Source: Gilliamella sp. wkB112
GTDB lineage: Bacteria > Pseudomonadota > Gammaproteobacteria > Enterobacterales > Orbaceae
NCBI RefSeq assembly: GCF_001690685.1
Contig: NZ_LZGL01000017.1
Location: 186,001 to 250,000, forward strand
Length of the DNA: 64,000 nucleotides
Direction of reading: 5' to 3'
In this document: piece after piece, positions 8,669 through 18,193 of the stretch
Layout: each line of letters begins with the position of its first letter
How positions within the stretch are numbered: position 1 is the stretch's first letter
Program-made: the position numbers and the translations under genes
Notes under the pieces: model-generated
What the model saw: only the letters and a program-made list of their open reading frames with translations
Told to the model about the DNA's origin: nothing
Database searches by the model: none

Positions 8669-10174
8669 TCAATTTAATTTAGGATGTTGATCAACTAATT
8701 GTTGTCGTTGTTCTTGTAATGTTTCGATTTGTTGTTCAATATCTTCAACTTTTTGCTCTATTGAATCAAAATGTTCAGATAAAATTTCTTTAGCCTCTGA
8801 GCGGTCCGCTGCCGCTGGTGTTGCGCCACGTAATGGTTTATTAGCGGTTTCTTTCATTTTTAAACCGGTTATTAATCCAACTAAAGCGACTATCATTAGG
8901 TAATAGGCTGGCATATATAAATTGTTACTTGCCTCAACCAACCAAGCAGCAACAGTTGGGGTTGCCCCTGCTATTAATACCGATACATTAAATGCAATTG
9001 CTAGGGCGCTATAACGGATACTAACCGGAAAGATAGCTGGCAAAATTGATGCCATCACCCCGGTAAAACAGTTAAGTAACACCGCTAGAATGAGTAACCC
9101 TAAAAAGATAAATACAATTATATCACTATTTATCATTACAAATGCCGGATAAGCCAGAATCAATAAACCAATACTACCACCGATAATAAACGGTTTGCGG
9201 CCGATTTTATCACTGATTAATCCTATCATTGGTTGTACAAATAACATGCCAATCATGATAGCGATAATAATTAATACTCCATGATCAGGATTATAATTTA
9301 AATTATGCGATAAATAACTCGGCATGTAAGTGAGCAACATATAATAAGTAACATTAGTAACAATGACTAAGCCAACACACACAAAAAAGCTATGCCAGTA
9401 TTTAGTAATAATCTGTTTTAAAGTGGTTTTTGGTGAATTACCATTTTGTTCATGCGCATTTTTATCTTTTAAGTCATTTTGTTGTTGAAAAGCTGGAGTT
9501 TCCTCTAATGCGTGGCGTAAATACAAACCAATTAATCCTAATGGCAAAGCGAAAAAGAAAGGAATACGCCAGCCCCAAGCATGAAAAGCATCTTCCCCAA
9601 GCAAACTTGATAATAGTACCACTAAACCAGCGCCAATTAAAAATCCAGCGATAGAGCCGAAATCCAACCAACTGCCCATAAAGCCACGTTTACGGTCGGG
9701 CGAATATTCAGCTACAAAGATTGCCGCACCAGAATATTCACCACCAATAGAAAAACCTTGAGCTAATTTAGCAAGCAATAATAGAATCGGTGCGGCAATG
9801 CCAATGGTGGCATATGATGGAATTAGGCCAATACAGAAAGTACTTAACGACATAATGATAATAGTAATTGAAAGTACTTTTTGGCGACCAAATTTATCCC
9901 CTAAAATACCGAAAACTACACCACCTAAAGGACGGAATAAAAACGGCACCGAAAATGTTGCTAGAGCTGCTACCATCTGCACACTAGGTGACGCCCCTGA
10001 AAAAAATACCTGTCCTAAAATATAAGCTAGAAAACCATATACCCCAAAATCAAACCATTCCATGGCATTACCCAATGCAGCAGCGGTTATCGCTTTTTTC
10101 AATTTGCTGTCATCAATTATTGTAATATCATTAATATTTAATGGCTTAATTCTGGTCTTGGTTGTTTTTCTCAT
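8669..10174 (-). CDS. proP: ProP, proline/glycine betaine:H+ symporter
   Basis: Major-facilitator osmoprotectant importer (proline, betaine, ectoine) of the inner membrane. Very close to E. coli ProP along its length: IDDSKLKKAITAAALGNAMEWFDFG at the first membrane segment, GDKFGRQKVL between helices 2 and 3, and FVAEYSPDRKRGFMGS. The C-terminal cytoplasmic tail (about 445-501) keeps the ETANKPLRGATPAA block and a heptad-rich coiled coil (about 463-497); in E. coli this type of tail tunes the osmotic threshold. Length 501 against 500 in E. coli. It is monocistronic and divergent from ypfJ, with 441 bases between them. Confidence 0.95.
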   Translation of the reverse strand: MRKTTKTRIKPLNINDITIIDDSKLKKAITAAALGNAMEWFDFGVYGFLAYILGQVFFSGASPSVQMVAALATFSVPFLFRPLGGVVFGILGDKFGRQKVLSITIIIMSLSTFCIGLIPSYATIGIAAPILLLLAKLAQGFSIGGEYSGAAIFVAEYSPDRKRGFMGSWLDFGSIAGFLIGAGLVVLLSSLLGEDAFHAWGWRIPFFFALPLGLIGLYLRHALEETPAFQQQNDLKDKNAHEQNGNSPKTTLKQIITKYWHSFFVCVGLVIVTNVTYYMLLTYMPSYLSHNLNYNPDHGVLIIIAIMIGMLFVQPMIGLISDKIGRKPFIIGGSIGLLILAYPAFVMINSDIIVFIFLGLLILAVLLNCFTGVMASILPAIFPVSIRYSALAIAFNVSVLIAGATPTVAAWLVEASNNLYMPAYYLMIVALVGLITGLKMKETANKPLRGATPAAADRSEAKEILSEHFDSIEQKVEDIEQQIETLQEQRQQLVDQHPKLN

Positions 10175-10615
10175 AATATACCACCTAATTTCCTATAAAC
10201 ACGAAAACACAATAATACAACACCATGTTTTTATTGATTTATTTTTACTTCTTATAGATAAAAACTATTCTTCAACAAGCACATAAAAATGCTACTTAGT
10301 TAAGTAACAGTGGAGCAAAATCAGGTAAAGATAAAAATTTGAGGACTAAAACGTAAAGACTGATATATTGACGTTAACTGTTAAACTAGTTACGACAAAA
10401 ACTACTATTAAAAATTCGGTCGGAATTCTAGCAAAATAAGTCTGCATTGTAAAATATAACAAAATAGTTAACCCAAACTAATTTAGTTTATGTTTAGATC
10501 ATCGATGGTTAAATGTTAACAATTTTATTAAGTTATTCATTGATTATAACTTAACCTAGAATCCTTATTTATTATCCATTAGAATAGCTAAACTAAAACT
10601 GATGAGGTAAATCCT
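10175..10615. other. 441-base divergent promoter region proP / ypfJ
   Basis: No gene-length frame or stable hairpin was seen. The region is AT-rich and must carry the promoters of proP (left) and ypfJ (right). A GTTAACTGTTAAAC-type segment near 10371-10385 and a GATC at about 10498 are visible, but I could not assign a regulator. E. coli proP is controlled by CRP and Fis; no convincing CRP box was found here. Confidence 0.4.
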
Positions 10616-11467
10616 ATGCGTTGGAGAGACCAGAGAGAAAGTGATAACATTGAAGATCGCCGTTTCCAATCAGGCAGTGAATTAGGCCCCCGAATCCCCT
10701 TAAGTGGCAAAGGCAGAATTGTTTTATTTATTGTAGTATTAGTCGCAGGTTATTATGGCGTTGATTTAACGGGCTTAATCGATGCTAATTCAATCGATAC
10801 AGATAGAAGTATCCAACAAGCTACTACTAAAGATGATTCAGATGCGGTCAAATTTACCTCGGTGATCCTTGCTAGCACTGAGGATTATTGGAACCAAGAA
10901 TTTCAACGTTTAGGCAAACAATATGTTGCTCCTAAATTAGTGTTATATACAGGATCGACAACGACATCATGTGGTACCGGGCAAGCCTATATGGGTCCGT
11001 TTTATTGCAATGTTGATAAAACTGTCTATCTTGATCTGGCATTTTATCAGGAAATGAAGCAACAACTTGGTGGCGGGGGTGATTTTGCTCAAGGTTATGT
11101 TATCGCCCACGAGGTTGGTCATCATGTTCAAAACCTGTTAGGTACTTTCACTAAAGTCGAACAATTAAAACACAATCAATCTGATCTAACCAATAATCAA
11201 CTGTCAGTTAAACTAGAATTACAGGCCGATTGTTATGCGGGAATGTGGGGTAATGCCATGCAAAAACAAAATATTCTTGAAGTCGGCGATATAGAGCAAG
11301 CATTAAATACTGCTGAGGCAATTGGTGATGATCGCTTACAACGCCAAAGTAACGGCTATGTTATTCCTGACAGTTTTACCCATGGTACATCTAAACAACG
11401 TTATACTTGGTTTAAACGTGGATTTGATAGTGGCAATATTAATCAATGTAATACTTTTACCGAATAA
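10616..11467 (+). CDS. ypfJ: YpfJ-family neutral zinc metallopeptidase, membrane-anchored
   Basis: 283-residue protein of the neutral zinc metallopeptidase family typified by E. coli YpfJ. It has the family N-terminus [16 protein letters not shown], one membrane segment (about 34-50) and a periplasmic domain by topology. The zinc motif HEVGHH is at 165-170, and the third-ligand motif ELQADCYAG starts at E201. The substrate is unknown. The gene is followed by surE after 9 bases, so they probably form an operon; this pairing differs from E. coli, where surE sits with pcm and rpoS. The GAGGTAA ribosome site supports the chosen start. Confidence 0.9.
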   Translation: MRWRDQRESDNIEDRRFQSGSELGPRIPLSGKGRIVLFIVVLVAGYYGVDLTGLIDANSIDTDRSIQQATTKDDSDAVKFTSVILASTEDYWNQEFQRLGKQYVAPKLVLYTGSTTTSCGTGQAYMGPFYCNVDKTVYLDLAFYQEMKQQLGGGGDFAQGYVIAHEVGHHVQNLLGTFTKVEQLKHNQSDLTNNQLSVKLELQADCYAGMWGNAMQKQNILEVGDIEQALNTAEAIGDDRLQRQSNGYVIPDSFTHGTSKQRYTWFKRGFDSGNINQCNTFTE

Positions 11468-11476
11468 GGAATTTAT

Positions 11477-12259
11477 ATGTCTAAAAAATTAGTAAATCGC
11501 ATATTGTTAGTCAATGACGATGGTATTGATGCTCCAGGTATCATTATATTAAAAAATATTGCCGAAAGACTTGCCAATGAAGTGTGGATTGTTGCCCCAG
11601 CTCTAGATCAAAGTGGGGTTTCTTGTGCAGTTAGTCTAAAAGCACCCTTTCGGGTGGCTAAACGTTCGCCTACAGAATATGCGGTGTATGGTACACCAGC
11701 TGATTGTTCTTTATTTGCTTTAAAATATTTAATGAAGGATTGCTTGCCTGATTTAGTTCTTTCTGGGATTAATAATGGATCTAATGTCGGTTTTGAAACT
11801 ATTTTATCCGGGACTGTGGGTGCCGCGATGATGGCAATGACCCTTGGTATACCGGCAATGGCATTAAGCCAACTTTCCTCTGAAGACAATAAACCAACAG
11901 AATGGGACTCCAGCATTCAACATGCCGAAACTATCATTCGACAGTTATTGGCATTAACAACGCCCAAAAATATAATTTTCAATATTAACTTCCCTGCTTG
12001 TAGTGCTAAACAAGTAAAAGGTACCAAAATAACCAAACAAGGAGCGGCTGACGTAAGTAATTTTATTGTTGCCGCTACCAAAGATCCGGAAGGCGATGAT
12101 TATTTTTGGTTCAGAGCTAAACGTAATCAACAAGTATTTGATGAAGAAAAAGAACTGGATGCAGCTAATAGTGGTTATATAGCTATCACACCAATTAGCT
12201 ACGAAAGAACAGATTATTGTTTCTACCAACAATTACAACAACAGTTTGAACATAACTAA
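11477..12259 (+). CDS. surE: SurE 5'/3'-nucleotidase and exopolyphosphatase
   Basis: Hydrolyses nucleoside 5'- and 3'-monophosphates with a divalent metal. The N-terminal ILLVNDDGIDAPG motif holds the metal ligands (D14, D15), followed by the SGVSCAVS serine and LSGINNGSNVG asparagine motifs. The 260-residue length is normal. The usual neighbours pcm, nlpD and rpoS are absent; it instead follows ypfJ (9-base gap, AAGGA ribosome site). It ends before a strong hairpin shared with the convergent sugar efflux gene. Confidence 0.95.
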   Translation: MSKKLVNRILLVNDDGIDAPGIIILKNIAERLANEVWIVAPALDQSGVSCAVSLKAPFRVAKRSPTEYAVYGTPADCSLFALKYLMKDCLPDLVLSGINNGSNVGFETILSGTVGAAMMAMTLGIPAMALSQLSSEDNKPTEWDSSIQHAETIIRQLLALTTPKNIIFNINFPACSAKQVKGTKITKQGAADVSNFIVAATKDPEGDDYFWFRAKRNQQVFDEEKELDAANSGYIAITPISYERTDYCFYQQLQQQFEHN

Positions 12260-12265
12260 TGATTG

Positions 12266-12294
12266 TTTCGTCTTCCTAATACAGGAAGACGAAA
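12266..12294. terminator. Strong hairpin between surE and the SetB-like gene
   Basis: A 12-base perfect stem, TTTCGTCTTCCT (12266-12277) with AGGAAGACGAAA (12283-12294), around a 5-base loop. It sits between convergent genes. T runs are short on both strands, so it is likely a bidirectional terminator of modest U content. Confidence 0.7.
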
Positions 12295-12310
12295 TACAAT
12301 ATTCAACCAA

Positions 12311-13510
12311 CTAATTCTTGCCTTCTTTCACTAACGCGCAAAATAGCAAGGAGATGGTTACCATCACTAAGGCAATCCAATAAATAATTTCATGTCCAAA
12401 GTTTTCAGAAAGAACACCTTGCAACATTCCGGCTAAAATAATGCTACAAATTATGCCATTATTGAACAGTGTTGAAGCCACACCCATTCTGGTAGGTAAT
12501 AAGTCTTGAAAATAAATAATACCAATATTGGCTACAATACCAATAAATAGTGCATTAAAGATCTGTATTACAAATAATGCCAATTCATCAGTAAATATAA
12601 TCATACCTATATAAAATAGTATTCCACAAACCACTGCAATAAAAAATAGATTACGTTTACCCAAATAAGGTACTAAATAACCGGCAATTAACATGGCTGG
12701 TATTTCGATCCCTGCTGCTAAACCCATTAATTCACCCGGTAATGAACTGGAAAGGTGCAATACTGAATAAACATAAAGCGGCATATCAATTAAGTACATC
12801 ATGTTGGCAGTCCACATAAAAATAGTAGCCAGTAAAAGGCAAACAACATTTTTATTTTTAAAAATTGGCTGATTAATAACTGCTGTATCAGCAGAATTAT
12901 TTAATGCTTTAGTAGGGTTCTTTTCCACTGAAGGTAAAAATATAGCTACACTTAGCATCGCTACTATAAACATGGTCATAGCAGTAAGATACATCGTGGT
13001 GAAACCATAATTTATCGCTAAGGCAAAAGATAAAGGAGGTCCAATAACCCAAGCCAGAGACATTTGTGCACGGATTAAAGAATTAAATGTTACTACATTA
13101 CGGCCAGTTTTAACCGCATATTCTCGGGCAAGAGCAAACATTTGGGGCATAGCTGCCGAAGAAAGTGCAGCAAAAAAAACACCAAAAGTAATTAACACAA
13201 AATATTGGCGTGAAAATGCGAATACAATACTATTGGCTATACCCATTAAACAACAAAGTATAACAATCTTTCTGCGATCACCTTTTTTGTCGGAATATTT
13301 GGCTAATAAATAACTACCAATAATACATGCAGCAGCATTTACTGAATAAAAAATACCTACGAAAGTTGCTTCAGCATGGACTTCAAAAGACAAAAACTGA
13401 CTTAATGTTGGTGATTGTAATGCGCCAGTAATGCCAATAATAAAAGTAGTAAAAAGAAAAGCGGTAAAAATTACTCCTCTTCCTCTACGAATGAATGAAA
13501 TAGTTGACAT
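12311..13510 (-). CDS. SetA/SetB-like sugar efflux MFS transporter
   Basis: About 12 hydrophobic segments over 399 residues with the Set-family features: SPTLSQFLSFEVHA after helix 1, AKYSDKKGDRRK in the 2-3 loop and FALAREYAVKTGR. Set proteins of E. coli export glucosides, lactose or glucose analogues using the proton gradient. Substrate here is unknown, so no symbol is given. The start is set at the ATG at 13510 (MSTISFIRRGRG); a TTG four codons upstream is less likely. It is a single gene convergent with surE. Confidence 0.8.
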   Translation of the reverse strand: MSTISFIRRGRGVIFTAFLFTTFIIGITGALQSPTLSQFLSFEVHAEATFVGIFYSVNAAACIIGSYLLAKYSDKKGDRRKIVILCCLMGIANSIVFAFSRQYFVLITFGVFFAALSSAAMPQMFALAREYAVKTGRNVVTFNSLIRAQMSLAWVIGPPLSFALAINYGFTTMYLTAMTMFIVAMLSVAIFLPSVEKNPTKALNNSADTAVINQPIFKNKNVVCLLLATIFMWTANMMYLIDMPLYVYSVLHLSSSLPGELMGLAAGIEIPAMLIAGYLVPYLGKRNLFFIAVVCGILFYIGMIIFTDELALFVIQIFNALFIGIVANIGIIYFQDLLPTRMGVASTLFNNGIICSIILAGMLQGVLSENFGHEIIYWIALVMVTISLLFCALVKEGKN

Positions 13511-13618
13511 ATAAAATCTCAATTAGCTAAGTATTGGTAATTATATACTTAAAATCAAAATAGAAGTATGGTGCTGACAAAATAGGATTTAACAATATGT
13601 GTTATCTTTAGATTATTT

Positions 13619-13648
13619 TTGATAAGCACTAATAGAAATTTTTATAAT
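13619..13648 (+). promoter_or_regulatory. Promoter for zntA
   Basis: TTGATA (13619-13624) and a perfect TATAAT (13643-13648) are separated by 18 bases, about 97 bases upstream of the zntA start. In E. coli zntA is activated by the MerR-type ZntR through a promoter with an over-long spacer and a dyad between the hexamers; no such dyad was seen here. Confidence 0.55.
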
Positions 13649-13744
13649 ACAAATAATTCAAAATTTATCTGAATTGATAAAAAATGATTTCATTTTGGCT
13701 ATTATGGAGTACAATCAAAATCATCAACAAAACGAGGTAACGTT

Positions 13745-16063
13745 ATGTTATATAATAACAAATCCATGCAACATAAGCATGACCATCACGACCATTGCCA
13801 CAGTAATTGTCAAAATATTGCCCACAATCATGAACATTCACCCCATGAAACCTGTTGTGCTCAAGTAACCACAACTAATTGTGGCAGTGATACACATACT
13901 ACAACCCAAACCAACGAATTTGACGACCCACCTGATGACCCTGACCGGAGCACGGAAAATCAAAAATTAACTTGGAAAATTCAGGGTATGGACTGTGCAC
14001 ATTGTGCTCAGAAAATCGAAAACGCACTTAAAACTTTACCTAATGTAAACCAAATAAAAATCACTTTTGCTACCGAAAAACTAATTGTATTTGTTCCTCA
14101 TAAAGATCAAGAAACTATTAAATTAATTGAAGATAAAGTAACTGAGCTCGGTTACAAACCAATCTTAGAATTGTCATCCCAACATAGTCATCAACATGAA
14201 CATTCTCATGGCTTTGATAAAAAGGCCCTAATACCAATTACAGTATTGGGGGGACTAATTGTTATTAGTTATATAATTTTATTAATTAACCAAAATATTG
14301 GTGAATATGCATTCATTATTACCGCTATTATAGGATTAGTACCAATTGTTAAAGAAGCCATTATGCTAACACGCAGTGGCACGCCATTCGCTATTGAAAC
14401 TTTAATGAGTATTTCAGCAATTGGCGCCTTATTTATTGGCGCGGCAGAAGAAGCAACCATGGTAATATTCCTGTTTATGATTGGTGAAATGTTAGAAGGC
14501 ATTGCCACCAGTAAAGCTAAAACAGGTATATCATCACTGGTTGAATTAATGCCTGATGAAACCGTGATAATTATCGATGGCAAAAGACATACTGTTGCTA
14601 GTCATACTTTAAAAGCTGGTGATATTATTGAAATTTCATCTGGTGGCAGATTGCCTGCCGATGTTATTTTAATTAGCGAACAAGCTAGTATTGATGAAAG
14701 CGCACTTACCGGTGAATCAATTCCGGTCAATTATATTTGTGGTGATAAGATCCTAGCCGGTTCACTAGTTGTTGATACCACAATTCAATTTAAGGCCATC
14801 TCAGAAGCTGGTCAAAATGCTGTTGATCGGATTTTACAGCTGATCGAAGATGCTGAAGAACGTAAAGCGCCAATCGAAAGATTTATTGATAAATTTAGTC
14901 GTTATTATACACCATCCATTGCAATATTTGCTTTATTTGTCATTGTTATCCCGCCGTTATTAATGCATGCAGATTGGTACACTTGGTTTTATCGTGGCTT
15001 AACATTATTATTAATTGGTTGTCCTTGTGCGTTAGTTATTTCTACCCCTGCAGTTGTTACTTCGGCACTATCGAGCGCAGCCAAACAAGGAGTCTTAATC
15101 AAAGGTGGAGCAGCTTTAGAACGTATAGGTGCGATCAAAATGATCGCCTTCGATAAAACTGGGACTCTAACTGCGGGTAAACCCCAAGTCACTGACATTA
15201 TCCAACATGAAATAACCAAAGAACAATTATTAGCAATTGTCGCTGCGATTGAAAGTGGTTCACATCATCCACTAGCTAAAGCAATAATTGATTACGCCCA
15301 GCAAAACCAGATTGATTTTGTTGAGGCTAATAATCGTAAGGCGATCGCTGGCGTCGGTATTCAAGGTGATATTGAACAACAAACGTTTTATATTGTATCA
15401 CCCAATAAAGTTACTAATGTTTCCTCACCAATTGCAGATAATGACTTACAAAGTATTCATGAACTTGAAAGCGCAGGAAAAACTGTAGTAGTTGTGGTAA
15501 CCGAACAACAATTACTTGGTATTATTGCATTACAAGATGTGTTGCGCAGTGACGCTATTCCAGCAATTAAAGATCTGCATCACCTTGGGTTACAAACTGT
15601 CATGTTAACCGGTGACAATCAGCGTGCAGCTGAAGCTATAGCCAACACATTAGACATTGATTATCGTGCCGAATTATTACCTGCCGATAAATTGTTGGAA
15701 ATCGAAAAAATTAACGCGGTAACACCTATTGCTATGGTGGGTGATGGTATTAATGACTCACCGGCATTAAAAGCCGCGACTGTCGGTATCGCTATGGGGA
15801 GCGGTAGCGATGTGGCACTTGAAACTGCCGATGCGGCATTGACAAAAAACAGCTTATTGAGCTTGCCTAAATTGATTCGTTTAACCCGTTTTGCTAATCG
15901 CAATATTAAGCAAAATATAACTATTGCCTTAGGCATCAAACTGATTTTTCTAGTAACCAGTTTACTAGGCATTACTGGGCTTTGGTTAGCTGTTTTAGCG
16001 GATTCAGGTACTACTGCAATCGTAACGGCAAATGCCTTACGGGTGTTGAGATTTAGAAAATAG
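13745..16063 (+). CDS. zntA: ZntA-type Zn(II)/Cd(II)/Pb(II)-exporting P1B ATPase
   Basis: Pumps Zn(II), Cd(II) or Pb(II) out of the cytosol. 772 residues: a His-rich N-terminus (about 9-35), an HMA domain with GMDCAHC (C84, C87), a second His cluster (about 147-156), membrane helices, the actuator TGES loop (322-325), the CPC metal-site motif (426-428), the DKTGT phosphorylation site (D470), and the GDGINDSPAL hinge. The last helix keeps VLADSGTTAIVTANALR, whose Asp is the extra metal ligand of the Zn/Cd class. This argues for ZntA and against CopA. The ribosome site is GAGGTAACG. The His-rich tail is longer than in E. coli. No zntR gene is adjacent. Confidence 0.94.
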   Translation: MLYNNKSMQHKHDHHDHCHSNCQNIAHNHEHSPHETCCAQVTTTNCGSDTHTTTQTNEFDDPPDDPDRSTENQKLTWKIQGMDCAHCAQKIENALKTLPNVNQIKITFATEKLIVFVPHKDQETIKLIEDKVTELGYKPILELSSQHSHQHEHSHGFDKKALIPITVLGGLIVISYIILLINQNIGEYAFIITAIIGLVPIVKEAIMLTRSGTPFAIETLMSISAIGALFIGAAEEATMVIFLFMIGEMLEGIATSKAKTGISSLVELMPDETVIIIDGKRHTVASHTLKAGDIIEISSGGRLPADVILISEQASIDESALTGESIPVNYICGDKILAGSLVVDTTIQFKAISEAGQNAVDRILQLIEDAEERKAPIERFIDKFSRYYTPSIAIFALFVIVIPPLLMHADWYTWFYRGLTLLLIGCPCALVISTPAVVTSALSSAAKQGVLIKGGAALERIGAIKMIAFDKTGTLTAGKPQVTDIIQHEITKEQLLAIVAAIESGSHHPLAKAIIDYAQQNQIDFVEANNRKAIAGVGIQGDIEQQTFYIVSPNKVTNVSSPIADNDLQSIHELESAGKTVVVVVTEQQLLGIIALQDVLRSDAIPAIKDLHHLGLQTVMLTGDNQRAAEAIANTLDIDYRAELLPADKLLEIEKINAVTPIAMVGDGINDSPALKAATVGIAMGSGSDVALETADAALTKNSLLSLPKLIRLTRFANRNIKQNITIALGIKLIFLVTSLLGITGLWLAVLADSGTTAIVTANALRVLRFRK

Positions 16064-16074
16064 TTTAGCTAAAT

Positions 16075-16104
16075 ACCAACCCTCTCAATCTTAAGAGGGT
16101 TGGT
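16075..16104. terminator. Hairpin between zntA and birA
   Basis: An 11-base perfect stem, ACCAACCCTCT (16075-16085) with AGAGGGTTGGT (16094-16104), between the convergent zntA and birA. T runs are short on both sides. Likely acts on both strands. Confidence 0.75.
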
Positions 16105-16115
16105 TCTAATCGAGA

Positions 16116-17069
16116 TTACTCATCACTTCTTAACGATATTTCGCCACCAATATAGGCATTAATTTCGCCTTCTTGTTCTAACAATAATGCACCTTGTTGA
16201 TTAATACCTTTGGCAATACCGCGAATAATTTTGTCACCTATCAATAATTTGACCGGACGATTAACAAAATTATCTAATCGTTGCCAATCATTAATAAACG
16301 CAGCTAAACCTTGTTGTTCAAATTCGGCTAATTTTGCGGTTAAAGTTTGTGCAACGCTAGCCACTAACAAATTACGATCAACTGCACCTAAATTAGCCCA
16401 TTTTTGATTAACAATATTAGTATCTGGGTGAGTCATCATTAAATTAACACCTATACCAATAACTACATGCGCACAATCCCCAGTTTTACCAGCTATTTCG
16501 ACCAAAATCCCAGCTAACTTCTGATCATGCAAATACAGATCATTGGGCCATTTTACTTTAATATCTTGGCCAGATAATTGACGTAGCACATCGGCAATAA
16601 CAATACCTACCACCAAACTAAGTCCCATCGCGGCAGCAATGCCATGTTCTAATCGCCAATACATTGAAAAGTAAAGATTACTACCAAATGGTGAAAACCA
16701 TTGTCGACCTCGCCTACCTCGAGCTTTAGACTGAAATTCGGCAACACAGCAGTCACCAGATTGGAGTGAATCAATTTTATCTAGCAAATACTGATTAGTT
16801 GAATCAATAACTGGTAATATTTCGAGTCGATTTTTAGAATGGTAATGTTGCTCAATTTTAGTTTTGTTAAGTAGATCTAATTTAGATGCTAAACAATAAC
16901 CTTTGCCTTGTACTGAAGATAATACTAGCCCCCATTCACGCAGTATTTTAATATATTTGTTAATACCGGCACGAGTGATACCAAATAATGCAGCCAATTC
17001 TTCTCCGGAATGGAATTGACCATCGGCTAAGATCTCAATTAATTTGAGTGGATTTTGCTTATTGCGCAT
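16116..17069 (-). CDS. birA: BirA, biotin-protein ligase and biotin operon repressor
   Basis: Activates biotin to biotinyl-AMP and transfers it to the acetyl-CoA carboxylase carrier protein; the N-terminal domain represses the bio operon. The winged helix-turn-helix is at about 21-46, the ligase loop KARGRRGRQW at about 116-124, then KWPNDLYL and KLAGILVE. Length 317 (E. coli 321), so it is the bifunctional two-domain form. It overlaps the ycaD-like gene end by 11 bases and is the last gene of the murB-ycaD-birA unit. In E. coli birA directly follows murB. Confidence 0.95.
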   Translation of the reverse strand: MRNKQNPLKLIEILADGQFHSGEELAALFGITRAGINKYIKILREWGLVLSSVQGKGYCLASKLDLLNKTKIEQHYHSKNRLEILPVIDSTNQYLLDKIDSLQSGDCCVAEFQSKARGRRGRQWFSPFGSNLYFSMYWRLEHGIAAAMGLSLVVGIVIADVLRQLSGQDIKVKWPNDLYLHDQKLAGILVEIAGKTGDCAHVVIGIGVNLMMTHPDTNIVNQKWANLGAVDRNLLVASVAQTLTAKLAEFEQQGLAAFINDWQRLDNFVNRPVKLLIGDKIIRGIAKGINQQGALLLEQEGEINAYIGGEISLRSDE

Positions 17070-18186
17070 CAGGTTCTCGCTTTTTGATTAATAAAATAAC
17101 AAAATAAAATGAGATTATAGCAAAACTTACAAATAAATAAGCATTATTCAATTTATCCATTACCAAAGCAATAATTGCCGGGGCGATTAAACTACCTAAA
17201 GTATTTGTAAGTAACATGGCTTGATTCATAGCAACTATATCTTGTTTCCTAACGCTGGAGCAGGCCCAAGCCATAGAAATTGGATAAATAGTATATATGG
17301 TTGAGCCTAACAAAATAATTGCCAACACTTCAAACCAACTGCATACTAACATGACACAGGCAACCACCACTAATAACGATTCAATTAATAAAACAATACG
17401 CCTACCGTATTTATCTGCACACCAACTGGCGGGAATCTGCACAATTACGCCAGATAAAATCAATAAAATCATCCAGTTGGCCACTTGACTGTCATTATAC
17501 CCCAAATGCGAATAATACGCTGGCATTAACGAATAGAGTGAACCAATCAACATTCCGGCAATAACACAACCAATTAAACCCAATCGGGAAGGTTTATATA
17601 AGATCATTGGTATAATATTGAAACTACTTTGCTTTCTTTTAGGTAATTTATAATGAGTCAGTAAAATAAATAAAATTGCCAGTCCCATTAATACTAAAAC
17701 CACTAAGCCAAAATAAAGTACATCTTGTGGGAAATATTGTAAAAGTGCTTGCCCAAAAACAGTGCCTAAATAGTAAGTGGTCATATAAACGGCTAACATT
17801 TTACCTCGAGTCCTTACTGTTCCAGTGACTAAAATACAACTTTCAATGACCACCCATGTCACCGCACAAGCAATTCCAATAAAAAATCGCCAAATCGCCC
17901 AACTATAAAAGTCCATGGAAAAACTTAATCCAATAGTGGCAATAGCAAAAATAATGCAGCTGCAGCTATAGGTATGCCGGGCATTAAATTTGTTGATAAA
18001 CCAATTAGCCACAATGGTACCAACCAAATTACCAACAAAATAACTGGAACCGATTAAACCAATTTGCCACACGGGAAACTGACTATGAACCAGCCACAGC
18101 GGCACTTGCGTATTCAATGCTGATAGCGAGATAGTTACAAATAACAAACTCGCTAATAAAATAGGAAATGAATAAGAGTGTTTCAT
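17059..18186 (-). CDS. ycaD: YcaD-like MFS transporter
   Basis: 375-residue major-facilitator protein with about 12 membrane segments. It resembles E. coli YcaD in several blocks: LNTQVPLWL near the N-terminus, SSYFVGNLVGT, the WVVIESCILVTGTVRTRGKMLAVYM segment, and PISMAWACSSVRKQDIVAMNQAMLL in the C-terminal half. The substrate of YcaD is not established. It is embedded between murB (7-base gap) and birA (11-base overlap), which differs from E. coli where ycaD is elsewhere, and implies cotranscription with both. Confidence 0.8.
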   Translation of the reverse strand: MKHSYSFPILLASLLFVTISLSALNTQVPLWLVHSQFPVWQIGLIGSSYFVGNLVGTIVANWFINKFNARHTYSCSCIIFAIATIGLSFSMDFYSWAIWRFFIGIACAVTWVVIESCILVTGTVRTRGKMLAVYMTTYYLGTVFGQALLQYFPQDVLYFGLVVLVLMGLAILFILLTHYKLPKRKQSSFNIIPMILYKPSRLGLIGCVIAGMLIGSLYSLMPAYYSHLGYNDSQVANWMILLILSGVIVQIPASWCADKYGRRIVLLIESLLVVVACVMLVCSWFEVLAIILLGSTIYTIYPISMAWACSSVRKQDIVAMNQAMLLTNTLGSLIAPAIIALVMDKLNNAYLFVSFAIISFYFVILLIKKREPDAQ

Positions 18187-18193
18187 CGTTGAA

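Noticed and set aside
9430-9654. 74-codon plus-strand frame inside proP
   Set aside because: It lies fully inside the well-supported proP gene on the other strand and matches no family.
13674-13868. 64-codon frame overlapping the zntA start
   Set aside because: Different frame over the His-rich zntA N-terminus; no ribosome site.
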